DNA of 54,016 nt from Spirochaetia bacterium UBA6919 (GCA_002450905.1 DKAT01000062.1:477-54492); one strand, 5' to 3'; counted from the stretch's first letter, positions 16,633 to 26,384 are shown. The notes: generated from the letters alone by a model not told the origin. Made by a program: numbers and translations.

Positions 16633-18900
16633 ATGAAATTTAAAAATATCAAAATCATCCATAAAATTCTTATACTCATCATCCCATTATTAACTGTTAT
16701 GGTACTCATTGTTATAATTAATTTTAATACTTATGTTGACTCCATGTTGAAAGACCACACAGTGATGATGAAAGCTAATCGTACCGCAAAACTTATTGAC
16801 AAATTAATCATGGAGCATAGCTTACGAGCACTCCAGTTTGCAACAATATTTGCGAATCTTGATGAAGTAAAAAAAGCCTATCAAATGGATGATGACCTCA
16901 AAGGAAAGAAATATCTTTATGAGAAAGTATCTCCCATCTTTAAAAATGTCAAATCCTCATCAGATATGAAAGAATTTAATCTCCATTTTCATAAACCATT
17001 TTTCCAGCACACACCAGATAATCCAGTAATCATCACTTACCTGAAAATGTGGATGCCTGAGGAAAGGCAATATAATATATCCCCCTGGAGACATTCTGTA
17101 AACTATGTTGCAAAATTAAATAAACCTTTAAGAGCAATTGAAGTCAGTGATGAAGGATTTGTAATCCGAGGAATCGCACCAATCCTTAATGACGGAAAAT
17201 ACATAGGTTCTGTAGAAACATATTTTGATCTTTTTGAAATCTTACCATACTTTACAGAAAAAAAATCCAAACAAGGGGTAGTACTTCTCGTCAGCAAGGA
17301 TGAAGCAAAGAAATGTTTAACAACAAGCCAGTTAAAAAAATATACCAAAGATGAGTGGGAGGATATCATTATCTCCAGAAAAACCGCTCAATGGATCGAA
17401 CCCAAAAAACTCCTGTCTATAAAGGAAATTAAAGAAGCCACTCGCCTCAAAAAAACAATGATCCACATAAGAAACAATATCGCTATTAGTTATATTCCTC
17501 TTAAAGATTTTTCAAATAAAGTGGTAGGATCTTTTGTATATGTCAATGATTTTGCAAATGAGAAAGAATCATTTGCGCACACACTGTGGACTACTAATAC
17601 TCTCTTAATTACTATTGGAATTATTATTATTATCCTGATCTATATCATCACAAGACGTTTTGTCTCAAAACCCGTGAACAAACTGGCAAATTATTTCGAA
17701 AAAATGGGTAAAGGACATGGTGATCTAACAATCAAATTAGATGATACATCAAAAGATGAGTTTGGAAATATGTCCCGTTATTTTAATGAATTCCTCTATT
17801 TCCTCAATCAGATGATAAATCAGATTATTACCACAACTCAAAATACCAAGAAGATTAGCTCTGAACTAACATCCATTATCGATCAGTCGAAATCAACCTT
17901 AGAATTCACAAGGACCAATGTGGATATTGTTACTGATAAAGTAAATCAACTGGATAAGTCTATTGAAGTCTCCAACCAATCCACAAAAGATATCAATGAA
18001 TTTATTACCACAGTCATTGAATTAATTGGATCTCAGTCCTCAGCAATCAACGAATCTTCGGCATCCATCGAGGAGATGACTGCTTCCATTCAGAATATTG
18101 CTATGGTGTCTGAAGAAAAGCTCCAAATAGCCAATGAATTAGAGAAAACCGCAATGAGTGGTGAATCCGAAATGAATAAGACGAAGCAAATGATTAATGA
18201 AGTCGCTAATTCCGCCCATCTCATCATGGAAATGATCAATGTTATTAATAATATCGCTGAACAGACCAACCTCCTCGCTATGAATGCAGCTATCGAAGCT
18301 GCTCATGCAGGCTCTGCGGGAAAAGGATTTGCTGTTGTAGCGGATGAAATCAGAAAATTAGCTGAAAATACCTCAAAAAATTCTTCTGAGATCTCCCGAT
18401 CCTTAAAAGAAGTTATTGAATATATCCACACTTCAGAGGATTCAACCAATAAGACAGGAGAGATCTTTAGTAATATTGTAACTAGAACAAAAGATGTCGC
18501 CATGAGTATGGTGGAAATGCGTCAAGCTACAAAAGAACTAGCAGATGGAAGTGCCCAGGTTGTCAGAGCCCTTCAGTTCTTAATTAATATCTCCAATAAG
18601 GTGAAAGACTCCTCATCAGAAATGGGGAATAAAATTAAAAATATCACTCAGTCTATGGATTCAGTCAACACCATTTCTAAAGACAGCAAGAATCGAATTG
18701 AGAAAATCATGGAGTCTATCAAACTCTTATCCAATACCTTCGACGTCGTTAGATCTTCCAGTTCCAAGAATGAGAATAATATTTCTGATCTGAAAAATCT
18801 GGTAGTGCAGTTCAAAGTGGACAATAACCATAAGCCAGACAAAATCCTATCGAATTCTACAGAAATTGTTTTACCAGAAGAAAAAATTATTAATCCATAA
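16633..18900 (+). CDS. methyl-accepting chemotaxis protein (second of tandem pair)
   Basis: A 755-residue paralogue of the receptor at 14175, with the same order: TM1, Cache-type sensor (LHFHKPFFQHTP, SPWRHSVNYV), TM2, HAMP (RRFVSKPVNKLANYF) and signalling domain with the same hairpin tip. The signalling domains are nearly identical and share DNA runs identical for dozens of bases, for example 18310-18380 with 15852-15922. The sensors are more different, which suggests tandem duplication with a changed ligand range. It carries a longer C-terminal tail. SD GAGGA precedes the ATG. Confidence 0.95.
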   Translation: MKFKNIKIIHKILILIIPLLTVMVLIVIINFNTYVDSMLKDHTVMMKANRTAKLIDKLIMEHSLRALQFATIFANLDEVKKAYQMDDDLKGKKYLYEKVSPIFKNVKSSSDMKEFNLHFHKPFFQHTPDNPVIITYLKMWMPEERQYNISPWRHSVNYVAKLNKPLRAIEVSDEGFVIRGIAPILNDGKYIGSVETYFDLFEILPYFTEKKSKQGVVLLVSKDEAKKCLTTSQLKKYTKDEWEDIIISRKTAQWIEPKKLLSIKEIKEATRLKKTMIHIRNNIAISYIPLKDFSNKVVGSFVYVNDFANEKESFAHTLWTTNTLLITIGIIIIILIYIITRRFVSKPVNKLANYFEKMGKGHGDLTIKLDDTSKDEFGNMSRYFNEFLYFLNQMINQIITTTQNTKKISSELTSIIDQSKSTLEFTRTNVDIVTDKVNQLDKSIEVSNQSTKDINEFITTVIELIGSQSSAINESSASIEEMTASIQNIAMVSEEKLQIANELEKTAMSGESEMNKTKQMINEVANSAHLIMEMINVINNIAEQTNLLAMNAAIEAAHAGSAGKGFAVVADEIRKLAENTSKNSSEISRSLKEVIEYIHTSEDSTNKTGEIFSNIVTRTKDVAMSMVEMRQATKELADGSAQVVRALQFLINISNKVKDSSSEMGNKIKNITQSMDSVNTISKDSKNRIEKIMESIKLLSNTFDVVRSSSSKNENNISDLKNLVVQFKVDNNHKPDKILSNSTEIVLPEEKIINP

Positions 18901-18929
18901 GGGATAACCTTCTTGTGATCCGAAACACC

Positions 18930-18956
18930 ATCGGAATCAAAAAATTTAGTTCCGAT
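18930..18956. repeat. 27-nt dispersed palindrome, copy 2
   Basis: Same element as at 11902: arms ATCGGAAT and AGTTCCGAT, here with loop residues CAAAAAATTT. It begins 30 bases after the stop of the second chemoreceptor gene and could serve as its 3' hairpin. Confidence 0.85.
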
Positions 18957-19169
18957 ACCCCTTGGTTTGGGTGACTTTCTTGGAATGGTCTATCCTTTTT
19001 TATATCTATGAGTTATTGGACTTGATTAAGTTTAATTTATTAAAATGTCACAACTTGTTACACTTTTTATTATCAACAGGAATAAAAAATCATTTTTTGA
19101 AAACGTATATTATTATATATTTTACATTATAAATTAAAACAAATCGGTTTATACATATTGGGTAATAAG

Positions 19170-20091
19170 ATGAAAATCATAAATACTCTGATTCGATTCT
19201 GGATACAAAAATTATTAACTAATAGAACCTATTTTTATCAAATCATTCTGCAATTTGTAAAAGAACGTAGTTGTTATATCTTATTCAAAAGGATTTCTCA
19301 ATACTCTATATCCCTCATTACTTTTATTATCCTTATAAATTTCATGATTACCTCTTCACGATTCTTATCAGCTGAAGAACACATCCTATCCCGTAACTTG
19401 GACCTATTTCGATACTCAGTATATTTTAATTTTAAGACATTTTCAATACCAAGTTCCAGTATGGTACCCAATTTAAATGTCGGTGATCCTATCCTTGTCA
19501 ATACCAGTTTCAGATATACGATACAATCCATGCAGAGTAGAAGATATCCCCGAAATAATATTCCATTTCTCTATCTACCCAAAGCACAGGATAGAATACG
19601 ATTTGCTTTTGATTAAGAAGAAACAGGTTATCCAAATAAATCATTTATCGAATAAAATGTTCAGGAAAAGATATTTGAGTAAAACTAACTATATGAGGTA
19701 TTATAACAGGGAATTGTATCAGGAAATGTTACATCATCACCCGACATTTATACATGATTTACGGAATTTTATTAAGAAATCACTTAAGAATCAAGCATTC
19801 AGGGAGCGATTATTAGAAGCTATAGAATGGGAAGGAGGATATGTGGTGTCATCTCGTCAGGAGCTTAATAAAATATTAAATCCTGATTTATTAATCAGCA
19901 AACGATGGGATGTTTTTCTTCTGACTGAACCAAATTATATTATTAAGAGAATGCCATTTGAAATCAATTTTAGTAGGAGTTATTATTTTGTGATGGGTGA
20001 CAATCGGGATCACAGTTCTGACAGTAGAGAATGGGGTTTGGTTCCTGAGGATCTGATATTGGGAAAGATAATCTATATTTATACTCCTTAA
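19170..20091 (+). pseudogene. lepB: signal peptidase I homologue split by a frameshift
   Basis: The first part (to 19616) has a membrane helix (about residues 50-66) and the serine motif of type I signal peptidases, FSIPSSSMVPNLNVGDPILVN. The rest lies in the +1 frame: EDIPEIIFHFSIYPKHRIEY follows the frameshift region near 19530, and the C-terminus has box E, VMGDNRDHSSDSREWGLVPEDLILGK. So both ends of LepB are present in different frames. The catalytic-lysine box (Y-x-K-R-x-x-G-x-P-G-D) is not recognisable; only LLIKKKQVIQI lies near its place. About 120 residues of unusual sequence separate it from box E. ATG 19170 is preferred over TTG 19158. Confidence 0.75.
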
Positions 20092-20108
20092 GAGATTATT
20101 CAATAAAT

Positions 20109-20148
20109 ATTCCCAGCATTACCCAAAAGATTAAGTTATGCCGGGAAT
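20109..20148. terminator. bidirectional hairpin between convergent genes
   Basis: ATTCCC-A-GCAT (20109-20119) pairs with ATGC-C-GGGAAT (20138-20148), with one mismatch. It sits between the end of the lepB remnant and the end of the minus-strand gene at 20154, where a shared terminator is expected. Confidence 0.6.
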
Positions 20149-20153
20149 TAGTT

Positions 20154-20897
20154 TTAAGAACAGTTTTTATAGCGGTTAGCTCTTCTGGTTTGTTTTGCTC
20201 TTATTTTGATTAAAAGTCGTTTTTTGGATACTTGGTCTCCGGGTAGAGAATAGGTGGTATGTTCTTTTAAGTCGGGATCATAGAATCCTATATATCCTCC
20301 CGGATTGACTCCAAAAGATTTTATGGTTTTCCCATTATGCATTGTTCCAAGAAAATCATTTTGACTACCGATTTCTTCATTTTCAGTGAAATAAAGGGGT
20401 AGGAGGAAATTGGATACCTCTACATCATCGATTTTATAGGTTTCGGTCTGGACAGCATCACAGACTTCGTACCAGTGAAATACTTTTTTGCTGGGCTTTA
20501 CAGGGTGGTGACCTGATACCAATAAATTGACTTCAGGATCACAGATGAGTTCCAATACCTCGTGGGATAGAGTAACTGTCCAGGATTCGTTTAATTCCTT
20601 TGATAGTTCGGTAAAGACAAATCCATAGGGTATCCCTCTGTTGTTCCGATCGTGATACCCCAATGCATCATCCTCATCCATTTTATCCCATAAGTAAATA
20701 AAGGCATTCTCCTTTGGATTATAACGGGATTGCTCATCAGGTTCCTCTCCTATTTTATCTACGAGTTGTAGAAGTGCTGATCTGTGCCAGTGGGGATTAA
20801 AATCTTCTTTTATCTGGCGGTTGATGGCCTGAATGGCTCTTTGGACTTCCTCATCAGACAGTTTCCCGTTGGTATGATTTATAATAGATATTAACAT
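20154..20897 (-). CDS. HEVLE-motif protein, putative metallopeptidase-like, unknown
   Basis: A 247-residue soluble protein. The conspicuous motif is TVTLSHEVLELICDPE, which recalls a zincin helix but with Glu where the second His of HExxH should be. A later GHHP and HWYEVCDAV give further possible metal ligands. GGYIGFYDP near the C-terminus looks like a conserved family signature. I believe similar uncharacterised proteins exist in other bacteria, but I cannot name a family. I chose the ATG at 20897 because GAGGTAATT precedes it and the fold starts with MLISIINHTNG; the upstream ATG at 20930 lacks an SD. Confidence 0.65.
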   Translation of the reverse strand: MLISIINHTNGKLSDEEVQRAIQAINRQIKEDFNPHWHRSALLQLVDKIGEEPDEQSRYNPKENAFIYLWDKMDEDDALGYHDRNNRGIPYGFVFTELSKELNESWTVTLSHEVLELICDPEVNLLVSGHHPVKPSKKVFHWYEVCDAVQTETYKIDDVEVSNFLLPLYFTENEEIGSQNDFLGTMHNGKTIKSFGVNPGGYIGFYDPDLKEHTTYSLPGDQVSKKRLLIKIRAKQTRRANRYKNCS

Positions 20898-21195
20898 AAT
20901 TACCTCGTCTATATAATTTGGTGGGATCATCGAGTGGTGGATTAATAAATCTTTATAGGGGTCTTTTAATTTTGATAAATAAAATTAACTTCCTAACCAG
21001 TATCTCATTAAAGTTCGTTTGTTATAGCAGAATTGGATGTTATTTTGGGGATTTTTAACGATTCTTGATAAATATCATGTCAATTAATAGTAAAATAATT
21101 ATTGATTACAAATTATCAAATTGGGGGTTGATTATCCTATTAGAAAAATTTATATTTCCATCTGATTAAAAAAAATATTGTGTAAAGGTATTTTA

Positions 21196-22470
21196 ATGAA
21201 TATTCTTGTTGTGGGGAGTGGTGGTCGTGAACATGCCCTTGTCCATGCAATTCATAGATCTAATAGGGTAAAAAAAATATTCTCTGCTCCAGGTAATGTT
21301 GGAATGCAGAATATTGCTGAGTGTATCCCCATAAGTATTGATGACATCCATGGGATAAAAGACTTTTCCTTGAAAAATAATATTGAGTGGGTTGTTATCG
21401 GTCCTGAACTTCCTTTAACCCTTGGTCTGACAGATGAATTAAATAAAGTAGGTATAAAAACATTTGGAGTTAACAGAGATTCAGCTAAGCTGGAAGGGAG
21501 TAAGGCCTTTTCAAAAAAAATCTTAACAAAATATAATATACTAACTGCTCATTATAAAGACTTTCAAGATTATCAACAGGCGAAGGAATATGTAGAAAAT
21601 ATAAAACATCCTGTCGTGGTTAAAGTTGATGGACTGGCAGCTGGTAAAGGAGTTTATATTTGCCAAAATCCTCAGGAAAGTCTATCTGCTCTAGAAGAAA
21701 TATTTATAAATAAGAAGTTTGGAAAGTCAGGAGACTTGGTTGTTATTGAAGAATACCTAATCGGGAAGGAGATATCTGCATTTGCCTTCTCAGATGGGAA
21801 AAATGTATTACCGCTAATTTACGCTCAAGATTTCAAAAAGATTTATGAGGGTGATCAGGGAGCAAATACTGGTGGAATGGGTTCTTATACCCCTGTCTCC
21901 TTTATGAAGGATGATTTAAAAGATAAAGTATATCATCAGGTATTGAAACCAACCATTGACGCATTAAAATCAGAAGGCATTATGTATAAAGGTATTTTGT
22001 ATGCAGGTTTGATGATTGATGGTGAAAATATCAAAGTTCTGGAATACAATGTACGATTCGGTGACCCCGAAACTCAGGTTATCCTACCCCTCCTCAAAAC
22101 TGATATCACCCATATTTTTGAGGCAATTTATTTTGAAAATCTCAATGAATTAAAATTGGAATGGTATAACAAAAGTGCTATATGTGTAGTTATAGCATCG
22201 AAAGGGTATCCAGCTGATTTCAAAACAGGATTCCCTATTTCAGGACTGGATAGTAAGGATCTTAGCAAAGATATTACCATATATCATGCAGGAACAAAAC
22301 AGGATGGAACTAAAATTATTAATTCAGGAGGGAGGGTACTTAATATAGTAGCTGTTAAAGATACTCTCAAAGAAGCTTATACTGAAGTTTACAAGGCTAT
22401 TGAATTGGTCAATTTTGAAAATATGTACTATAGACGAGATATCGCAAAAAAAGAACTAAATTTAAATTAA
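21196..22470 (+). CDS. purD: phosphoribosylamine-glycine ligase (GAR synthetase)
   Basis: PurD makes glycinamide ribonucleotide from phosphoribosylamine, glycine and ATP in purine synthesis. The 424-residue protein starts with ILVVGSGGREHALV and has the ATP-grasp core: HPVVVKVDGLAAGKGVYI, VVIEEYLIGKEISAFAF, the DQGANTGGMGSYTPV loop, and EYNVRFGDPETQVILPLL with metal-binding residues. I chose ATG 21196 rather than the in-frame TTG at 21178 because the family begins exactly here and AAAGG lies upstream. purE follows after 21 bp, so they form an operon. Confidence 0.96.
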   Translation: MNILVVGSGGREHALVHAIHRSNRVKKIFSAPGNVGMQNIAECIPISIDDIHGIKDFSLKNNIEWVVIGPELPLTLGLTDELNKVGIKTFGVNRDSAKLEGSKAFSKKILTKYNILTAHYKDFQDYQQAKEYVENIKHPVVVKVDGLAAGKGVYICQNPQESLSALEEIFINKKFGKSGDLVVIEEYLIGKEISAFAFSDGKNVLPLIYAQDFKKIYEGDQGANTGGMGSYTPVSFMKDDLKDKVYHQVLKPTIDALKSEGIMYKGILYAGLMIDGENIKVLEYNVRFGDPETQVILPLLKTDITHIFEAIYFENLNELKLEWYNKSAICVVIASKGYPADFKTGFPISGLDSKDLSKDITIYHAGTKQDGTKIINSGGRVLNIVAVKDTLKEAYTEVYKAIELVNFENMYYRRDIAKKELNLN

Positions 22471-22491
22471 TATTGTTTTCAGGAGTATAAT

Positions 22492-23007
22492 ATGACGAAT
22501 CCTATTGTGGGTATTATTATGGGAAGCGATTCTGATTTAGAAATCATGAAAGAATCCGCACTGATACTTGAAGAATTTGATGTCCCTTATGATATGACTA
22601 TTTTATCTGCCCATAGAACTCCTCATGAACTCGTTGCATACATGGAGAATGCCAATAAAAATTATAAAGTAATCATAGCTGGGGCTGGTGCAGCGGCACA
22701 TCTTCCTGGTGTTATCGCGTCTCATACTACCTTACCAGTTATTGGTGTCCCCATTGACTCCTCTCCTCTGAATGGTGTGGATAGTTTATATGCAATTGTC
22801 CAGATGCCAGGAGGCATTCCAGTAGCGACTATGGCTATTGGGAAAGCTGGTGCTAAAAATGCAGGTATTTTCGCCGTACAAATTCTTTCTACAGCCATAT
22901 CAGAATTAAACCAAAAATTATCTGATTATCGTAAAAAATTAGCCAATTCTGTTATCAATAAATCCGAACAAATTAAATCTATAGGGTGGAAAAAATATCT
23001 TGGTTAA
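22492..23007 (+). CDS. purE: N5-carboxyaminoimidazole ribonucleotide mutase
   Basis: PurE class I converts N5-CAIR to CAIR in purine synthesis. At 171 residues it has the usual length. The signature motifs are GIIMGSDSDLEIM, LSAHRTPHEL (with the active-site His) and IAGAGAAAHLPGVIASHTTLPVIGVP, then SLYAIVQMPGGIPVATMAIG. The class I form needs PurK, which is not in the window. SD AGGAG precedes the ATG. Downstream, TTTATATC (23053-23060) can pair with GATATAAA (23072-23079), a weak AT-rich hairpin before a T run. Confidence 0.96.
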   Translation: MTNPIVGIIMGSDSDLEIMKESALILEEFDVPYDMTILSAHRTPHELVAYMENANKNYKVIIAGAGAAAHLPGVIASHTTLPVIGVPIDSSPLNGVDSLYAIVQMPGGIPVATMAIGKAGAKNAGIFAVQILSTAISELNQKLSDYRKKLANSVINKSEQIKSIGWKKYLG

Positions 23008-23183
23008 AAGGTTAGTTAGTAAAGAATACTCATCGGTATAATCTAAAATTTCTTTATATCAATAAAAAAAAGATATAAATTTTACTTGATTTTTTTTGTT
23101 ATTTCTGTTTACTTATATGGTTATAATTTGAAATCAAACGAATTGATAAATACCTTTTTTTATAGTCTACGCAGGGGGTTATA

Positions 23184-25139
23184 ATGCCAAAAGACGATTT
23201 TCTACAAGGCCCAAATGTATTTCATCCAGAGAAACCAAGTGCTGTCGGTTCTAGAAACAGCCTCGCCCAGGAAGGAAGAGATAAATATTCTGAAGCTAAA
23301 AACTTAATTGATGACGAAGTCGATAAAATCCTCTCCCACGTCAGTAATAAACTTCCACCTGAAGTCCTTGAAAGACTTGATATCATGGGAAATATCAAAG
23401 AAAAACTCCATAATTATATAAACCAAAATTACGTCAACATGTTCAATCGTTACATGGTCACTGTAGAAGACGAATTACAAAAAAAAGTCCGTGATTTTGT
23501 TGATAAAGAAGAATATAAGAACCTTGCACGTTATACTCCCCGTGAAATTGTTGACCTCCTTGATAAAATCGGTGGTATGGATAAGTTCAATACCGGAGAA
23601 GTTGAAAAATCCATCGTTAATATGTATGGACACCTCCAGGGCCATATCCAGAGTGAAATAAACACCCTTGAAAACCAAACAAACTCTCTCCTCCGTCAAA
23701 AAACCGATGTAGGGTCCCTTGTCCGTGGTGAAAATGCCTATTCCATCGTTAAATGTGCTTTTAAAGATAATACAAGAAAACCAAAAACTGTTTCTGACAT
23801 TAAATTATCCATTAATATCCTTGAAAGTGAGTTGATCAGTCCTATCTTCCATTATCAGGTCACTACTGATTTCCTTATCAAGGACGTTATTTCAAAGCAT
23901 ATAACAGAGCTTATTGACCATGAAATTGAAGAATTAAAGGATCAATTTGTCGATGAAGGCAGGATAGAGCCCAACGATACAGAAATCCTCCTTGAGAAAA
24001 TAAAACGTCTTGAAAAATACACTGATGATGAAATCGATAATGAGCAATCCAAACGATATACTTTCATCGCAAAAAGCCTTATGGATAAGATTACTGGACT
24101 CCCTGCAGAAATCGCTCCAATAGAATTCGACAGTCTTAACGTCCGTGAAAACATAAAAAAAATCGTAGATGCAGAAAACATAAGAAATAGAGGCTTCAAC
24201 ACAGCTGTTAATTCTCTAACATCAATTCTGGATACAAGTAAAATGGGGTATCAATATATCGAAAATATGAAAAACGCCAGAACCCTTATTGTAAAGGAAT
24301 ATGAGGATGTAGACCATGACGCTCTCCCTGATGAACGTTACCAAATAAGACTCTCATTTATTAATCAGGAACAATTACAACTGGAACAACAAGCTTATGA
24401 CAAACAAGTTAAAGAATTCATCAAAGAAGTTGAGAAATTATGGGAGACCATGAATGCGTTTTATGATACTCACAAAGAATTTAGAAAAATATATGATTTC
24501 ACTGACCTCCATCAGAAAGTAAGTAAAGTCATTTTAAAAATTAAAAAGCGTATGAATCCTGATTTCGAAATTAATAATGCCAATAGAAAAGAATGGGACG
24601 AGATTAGTTTTATACAACCCGATGAATCCGAGGTTGACAAAAGTAATCGTACCTATCTTCATGAAAAAGGATATCTCAAGGATAAATTACAACTCATAAA
24701 AGAAAAATTACAAGAATTCTTCGGATATAACAACCCTGTTGAACGTGTTATCCTTGATGAAAGAGTTGATTTTCTTTTAGAAAAGTTCGATTCCTTTTCA
24801 TACAAAATTAATCCATACCATGTACAACCAGGAATTCTTCTTGACATTGATATCACAAGTATTAAAAAGAAAAAAACCACTTTAAATTCTATGTCCAATG
24901 TGTTAAATGAGTTTCTTCACAGTGTATCCAAAGGATTTCAGGATGCCGCGTTTGCTTCATTCAGTAGAAGAAGATCAATTATTCGTGAAGACCTGGATGC
25001 CTCCTATAGCACTATTAATGATAGTGTTTCAAAAAACGCAAAAAGAGTGTCACAAAGAAATCTTAATGATATGGCAGATCTTTCCACTGGAATGGATAGT
25101 CATGATGACGATAATGGTGTAGAATTCCAGGAACTCTAA
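23184..25139 (+). CDS. cfpA: cytoplasmic filament protein CfpA
   Basis: A 651-residue protein matching spirochaete CfpA, which forms the ribbon of cytoplasmic filaments running under the inner membrane along the flagellar line and is needed for normal cell division in Treponema. The N-terminus (FLQGPNVFHPEKPSAVGS, then LAQEGRDKY) is the part I recognise. The rest is almost wholly helical and highly charged, as expected of a filament-forming coiled-coil protein. The length is near that of treponemal CfpA. A GGGGG-containing SD lies 5 bases before the ATG, and TATAAT at 23122-23127 may be its -10 box. The match is from memory. Confidence 0.85.
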   Translation: MPKDDFLQGPNVFHPEKPSAVGSRNSLAQEGRDKYSEAKNLIDDEVDKILSHVSNKLPPEVLERLDIMGNIKEKLHNYINQNYVNMFNRYMVTVEDELQKKVRDFVDKEEYKNLARYTPREIVDLLDKIGGMDKFNTGEVEKSIVNMYGHLQGHIQSEINTLENQTNSLLRQKTDVGSLVRGENAYSIVKCAFKDNTRKPKTVSDIKLSINILESELISPIFHYQVTTDFLIKDVISKHITELIDHEIEELKDQFVDEGRIEPNDTEILLEKIKRLEKYTDDEIDNEQSKRYTFIAKSLMDKITGLPAEIAPIEFDSLNVRENIKKIVDAENIRNRGFNTAVNSLTSILDTSKMGYQYIENMKNARTLIVKEYEDVDHDALPDERYQIRLSFINQEQLQLEQQAYDKQVKEFIKEVEKLWETMNAFYDTHKEFRKIYDFTDLHQKVSKVILKIKKRMNPDFEINNANRKEWDEISFIQPDESEVDKSNRTYLHEKGYLKDKLQLIKEKLQEFFGYNNPVERVILDERVDFLLEKFDSFSYKINPYHVQPGILLDIDITSIKKKKTTLNSMSNVLNEFLHSVSKGFQDAAFASFSRRRSIIREDLDASYSTINDSVSKNAKRVSQRNLNDMADLSTGMDSHDDDNGVEFQEL

Positions 25140-25158
25140 TAATATAAATTGAGTTATT

Positions 25159-26088
25159 ATGAGAGGACAATTCGATATCTTTTCAAGTAGAAATGGCTAT
25201 AACCAAGCTCTCAAGCATTTTAAAAAGGTTAATGATATTTTGCCACGTGTCAACCATGAAAATCTGGCTGATCTCATTTTTAATTATGAGCAGAAGGGTG
25301 AAATCATTAAAACCCAAATCAAACCCATTGTTCATGCCCTACTTGTAGATAAATTTGAGTACTCATACTCTTCTTATAACTTAAAATCAAATATCACATC
25401 CCACCAATCCATTGTAGAGAATATAAAATCATGGCAGGCTGTTGAAATTGTCCTCGTATACTATCATGACCAACTGGACGTAATGATTATAAACCCAAAA
25501 AACTTGTCTCACTGGGAGAAAATTATCCAGTTGAATAAAGACGAACTTCTGATCATTTATACTAAATCTTTAATTCGTCCCCCTGACACAGAGACAGAAA
25601 GATTAGCAATTCAGGGAGTAATACAGGTACTTGAAAACAATCATTTTGATCCTCCAGAATCCTTGACCAGGTCTACCGGACACGTAAGAATTTCTCCAAA
25701 AGATAGATCCAAACTAAAGAAAGAACCCCAAACAATGAATATTACAACGGATAATATGCGTAAAACAACTCCAAAATATTCAGTACAAGTGACAAATGAG
25801 TTGTTTCACAATGGTAATGTGGAAGCATGGAAAAATATTATTCAGAGCTATGAAACACACTTTAATGGCTCTGAAGTTTATGTCTATTTTGAAAACGAAC
25901 GAATTAATAATCTTAATGCTTTGTTTAAGTGGGGAAAGGTAAAAAATGGATCTATGATCTTCTTTTCTGTCAGCGGAAAAAATATTCAATCGGTGAGTAA
26001 ACTTCAACGATATCTCTTTGAAGGAGCTAGCCCCAGGTTTGAAAAGTTCTTACAGAAAGAAATTAGTAAAGTACTTCATTTATTTTAA
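25159..26088 (+). CDS. unknown protein downstream of cfpA
   Basis: A 309-residue protein with no signal peptide or membrane helix. It begins 19 bp after cfpA, so co-transcription is likely. The N-terminal half (to about 160) appears mixed alpha/beta with segments such as VEIVLVYYHDQLDVMIINP. A Lys/Pro/Thr-rich linker (about 170-205) leads to a second alpha/beta part with similar strands (VYVYFENERINNLNALFKWG), so two related domains are possible. I recognise no catalytic motif. A link to filament assembly is inferred only from position. Confidence 0.75.
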   Translation: MRGQFDIFSSRNGYNQALKHFKKVNDILPRVNHENLADLIFNYEQKGEIIKTQIKPIVHALLVDKFEYSYSSYNLKSNITSHQSIVENIKSWQAVEIVLVYYHDQLDVMIINPKNLSHWEKIIQLNKDELLIIYTKSLIRPPDTETERLAIQGVIQVLENNHFDPPESLTRSTGHVRISPKDRSKLKKEPQTMNITTDNMRKTTPKYSVQVTNELFHNGNVEAWKNIIQSYETHFNGSEVYVYFENERINNLNALFKWGKVKNGSMIFFSVSGKNIQSVSKLQRYLFEGASPRFEKFLQKEISKVLHLF

Positions 26089-26238
26089 TTTTCTAATTAA
26101 TTATATTCATCCCGCTAGGTATAAAATATGTTTATATTTAATAAATTAAATAACTATAAGAGTTGTTAAGATGAAATCACAATGATTTATTGTGTGATGA
26201 AACCATATTGTTACACTCTTCTTAACAGACTAAACAAA

Positions 26239-26265
26239 ATCGGAATTAAAATTTTCAGTTCCGAT
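26239..26265. repeat. 27-nt dispersed palindrome, copy 3
   Basis: Same element as at 11902, arms ATCGGAAT and AGTTCCGAT. It is preceded by AGACTAAACA, a leader also present before copy 4 at 39284. A further inverted repeat, TGTTAAGA (26164-26171) with TCTTAACA (26220-26227), lies directly upstream. Apart from this, the 296-bp gap shows no gene. Confidence 0.85.
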
Positions 26266-26384
26266 ATTGATTCATTTTATTATCAATAGTAAAATAATTT
26301 ATATATTGAAGTGATTACGGCTATTGAGATGGAATTTTATGAAGCTAATAAATAGATTAAAATACTTGTTATAAGGATATTTGG

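Noticed and set aside
24907..25122. 71-codon plus-strand ORF inside cfpA
   Set aside because: It overlaps cfpA entirely in another frame, has no SD, and its translation resembles no protein.
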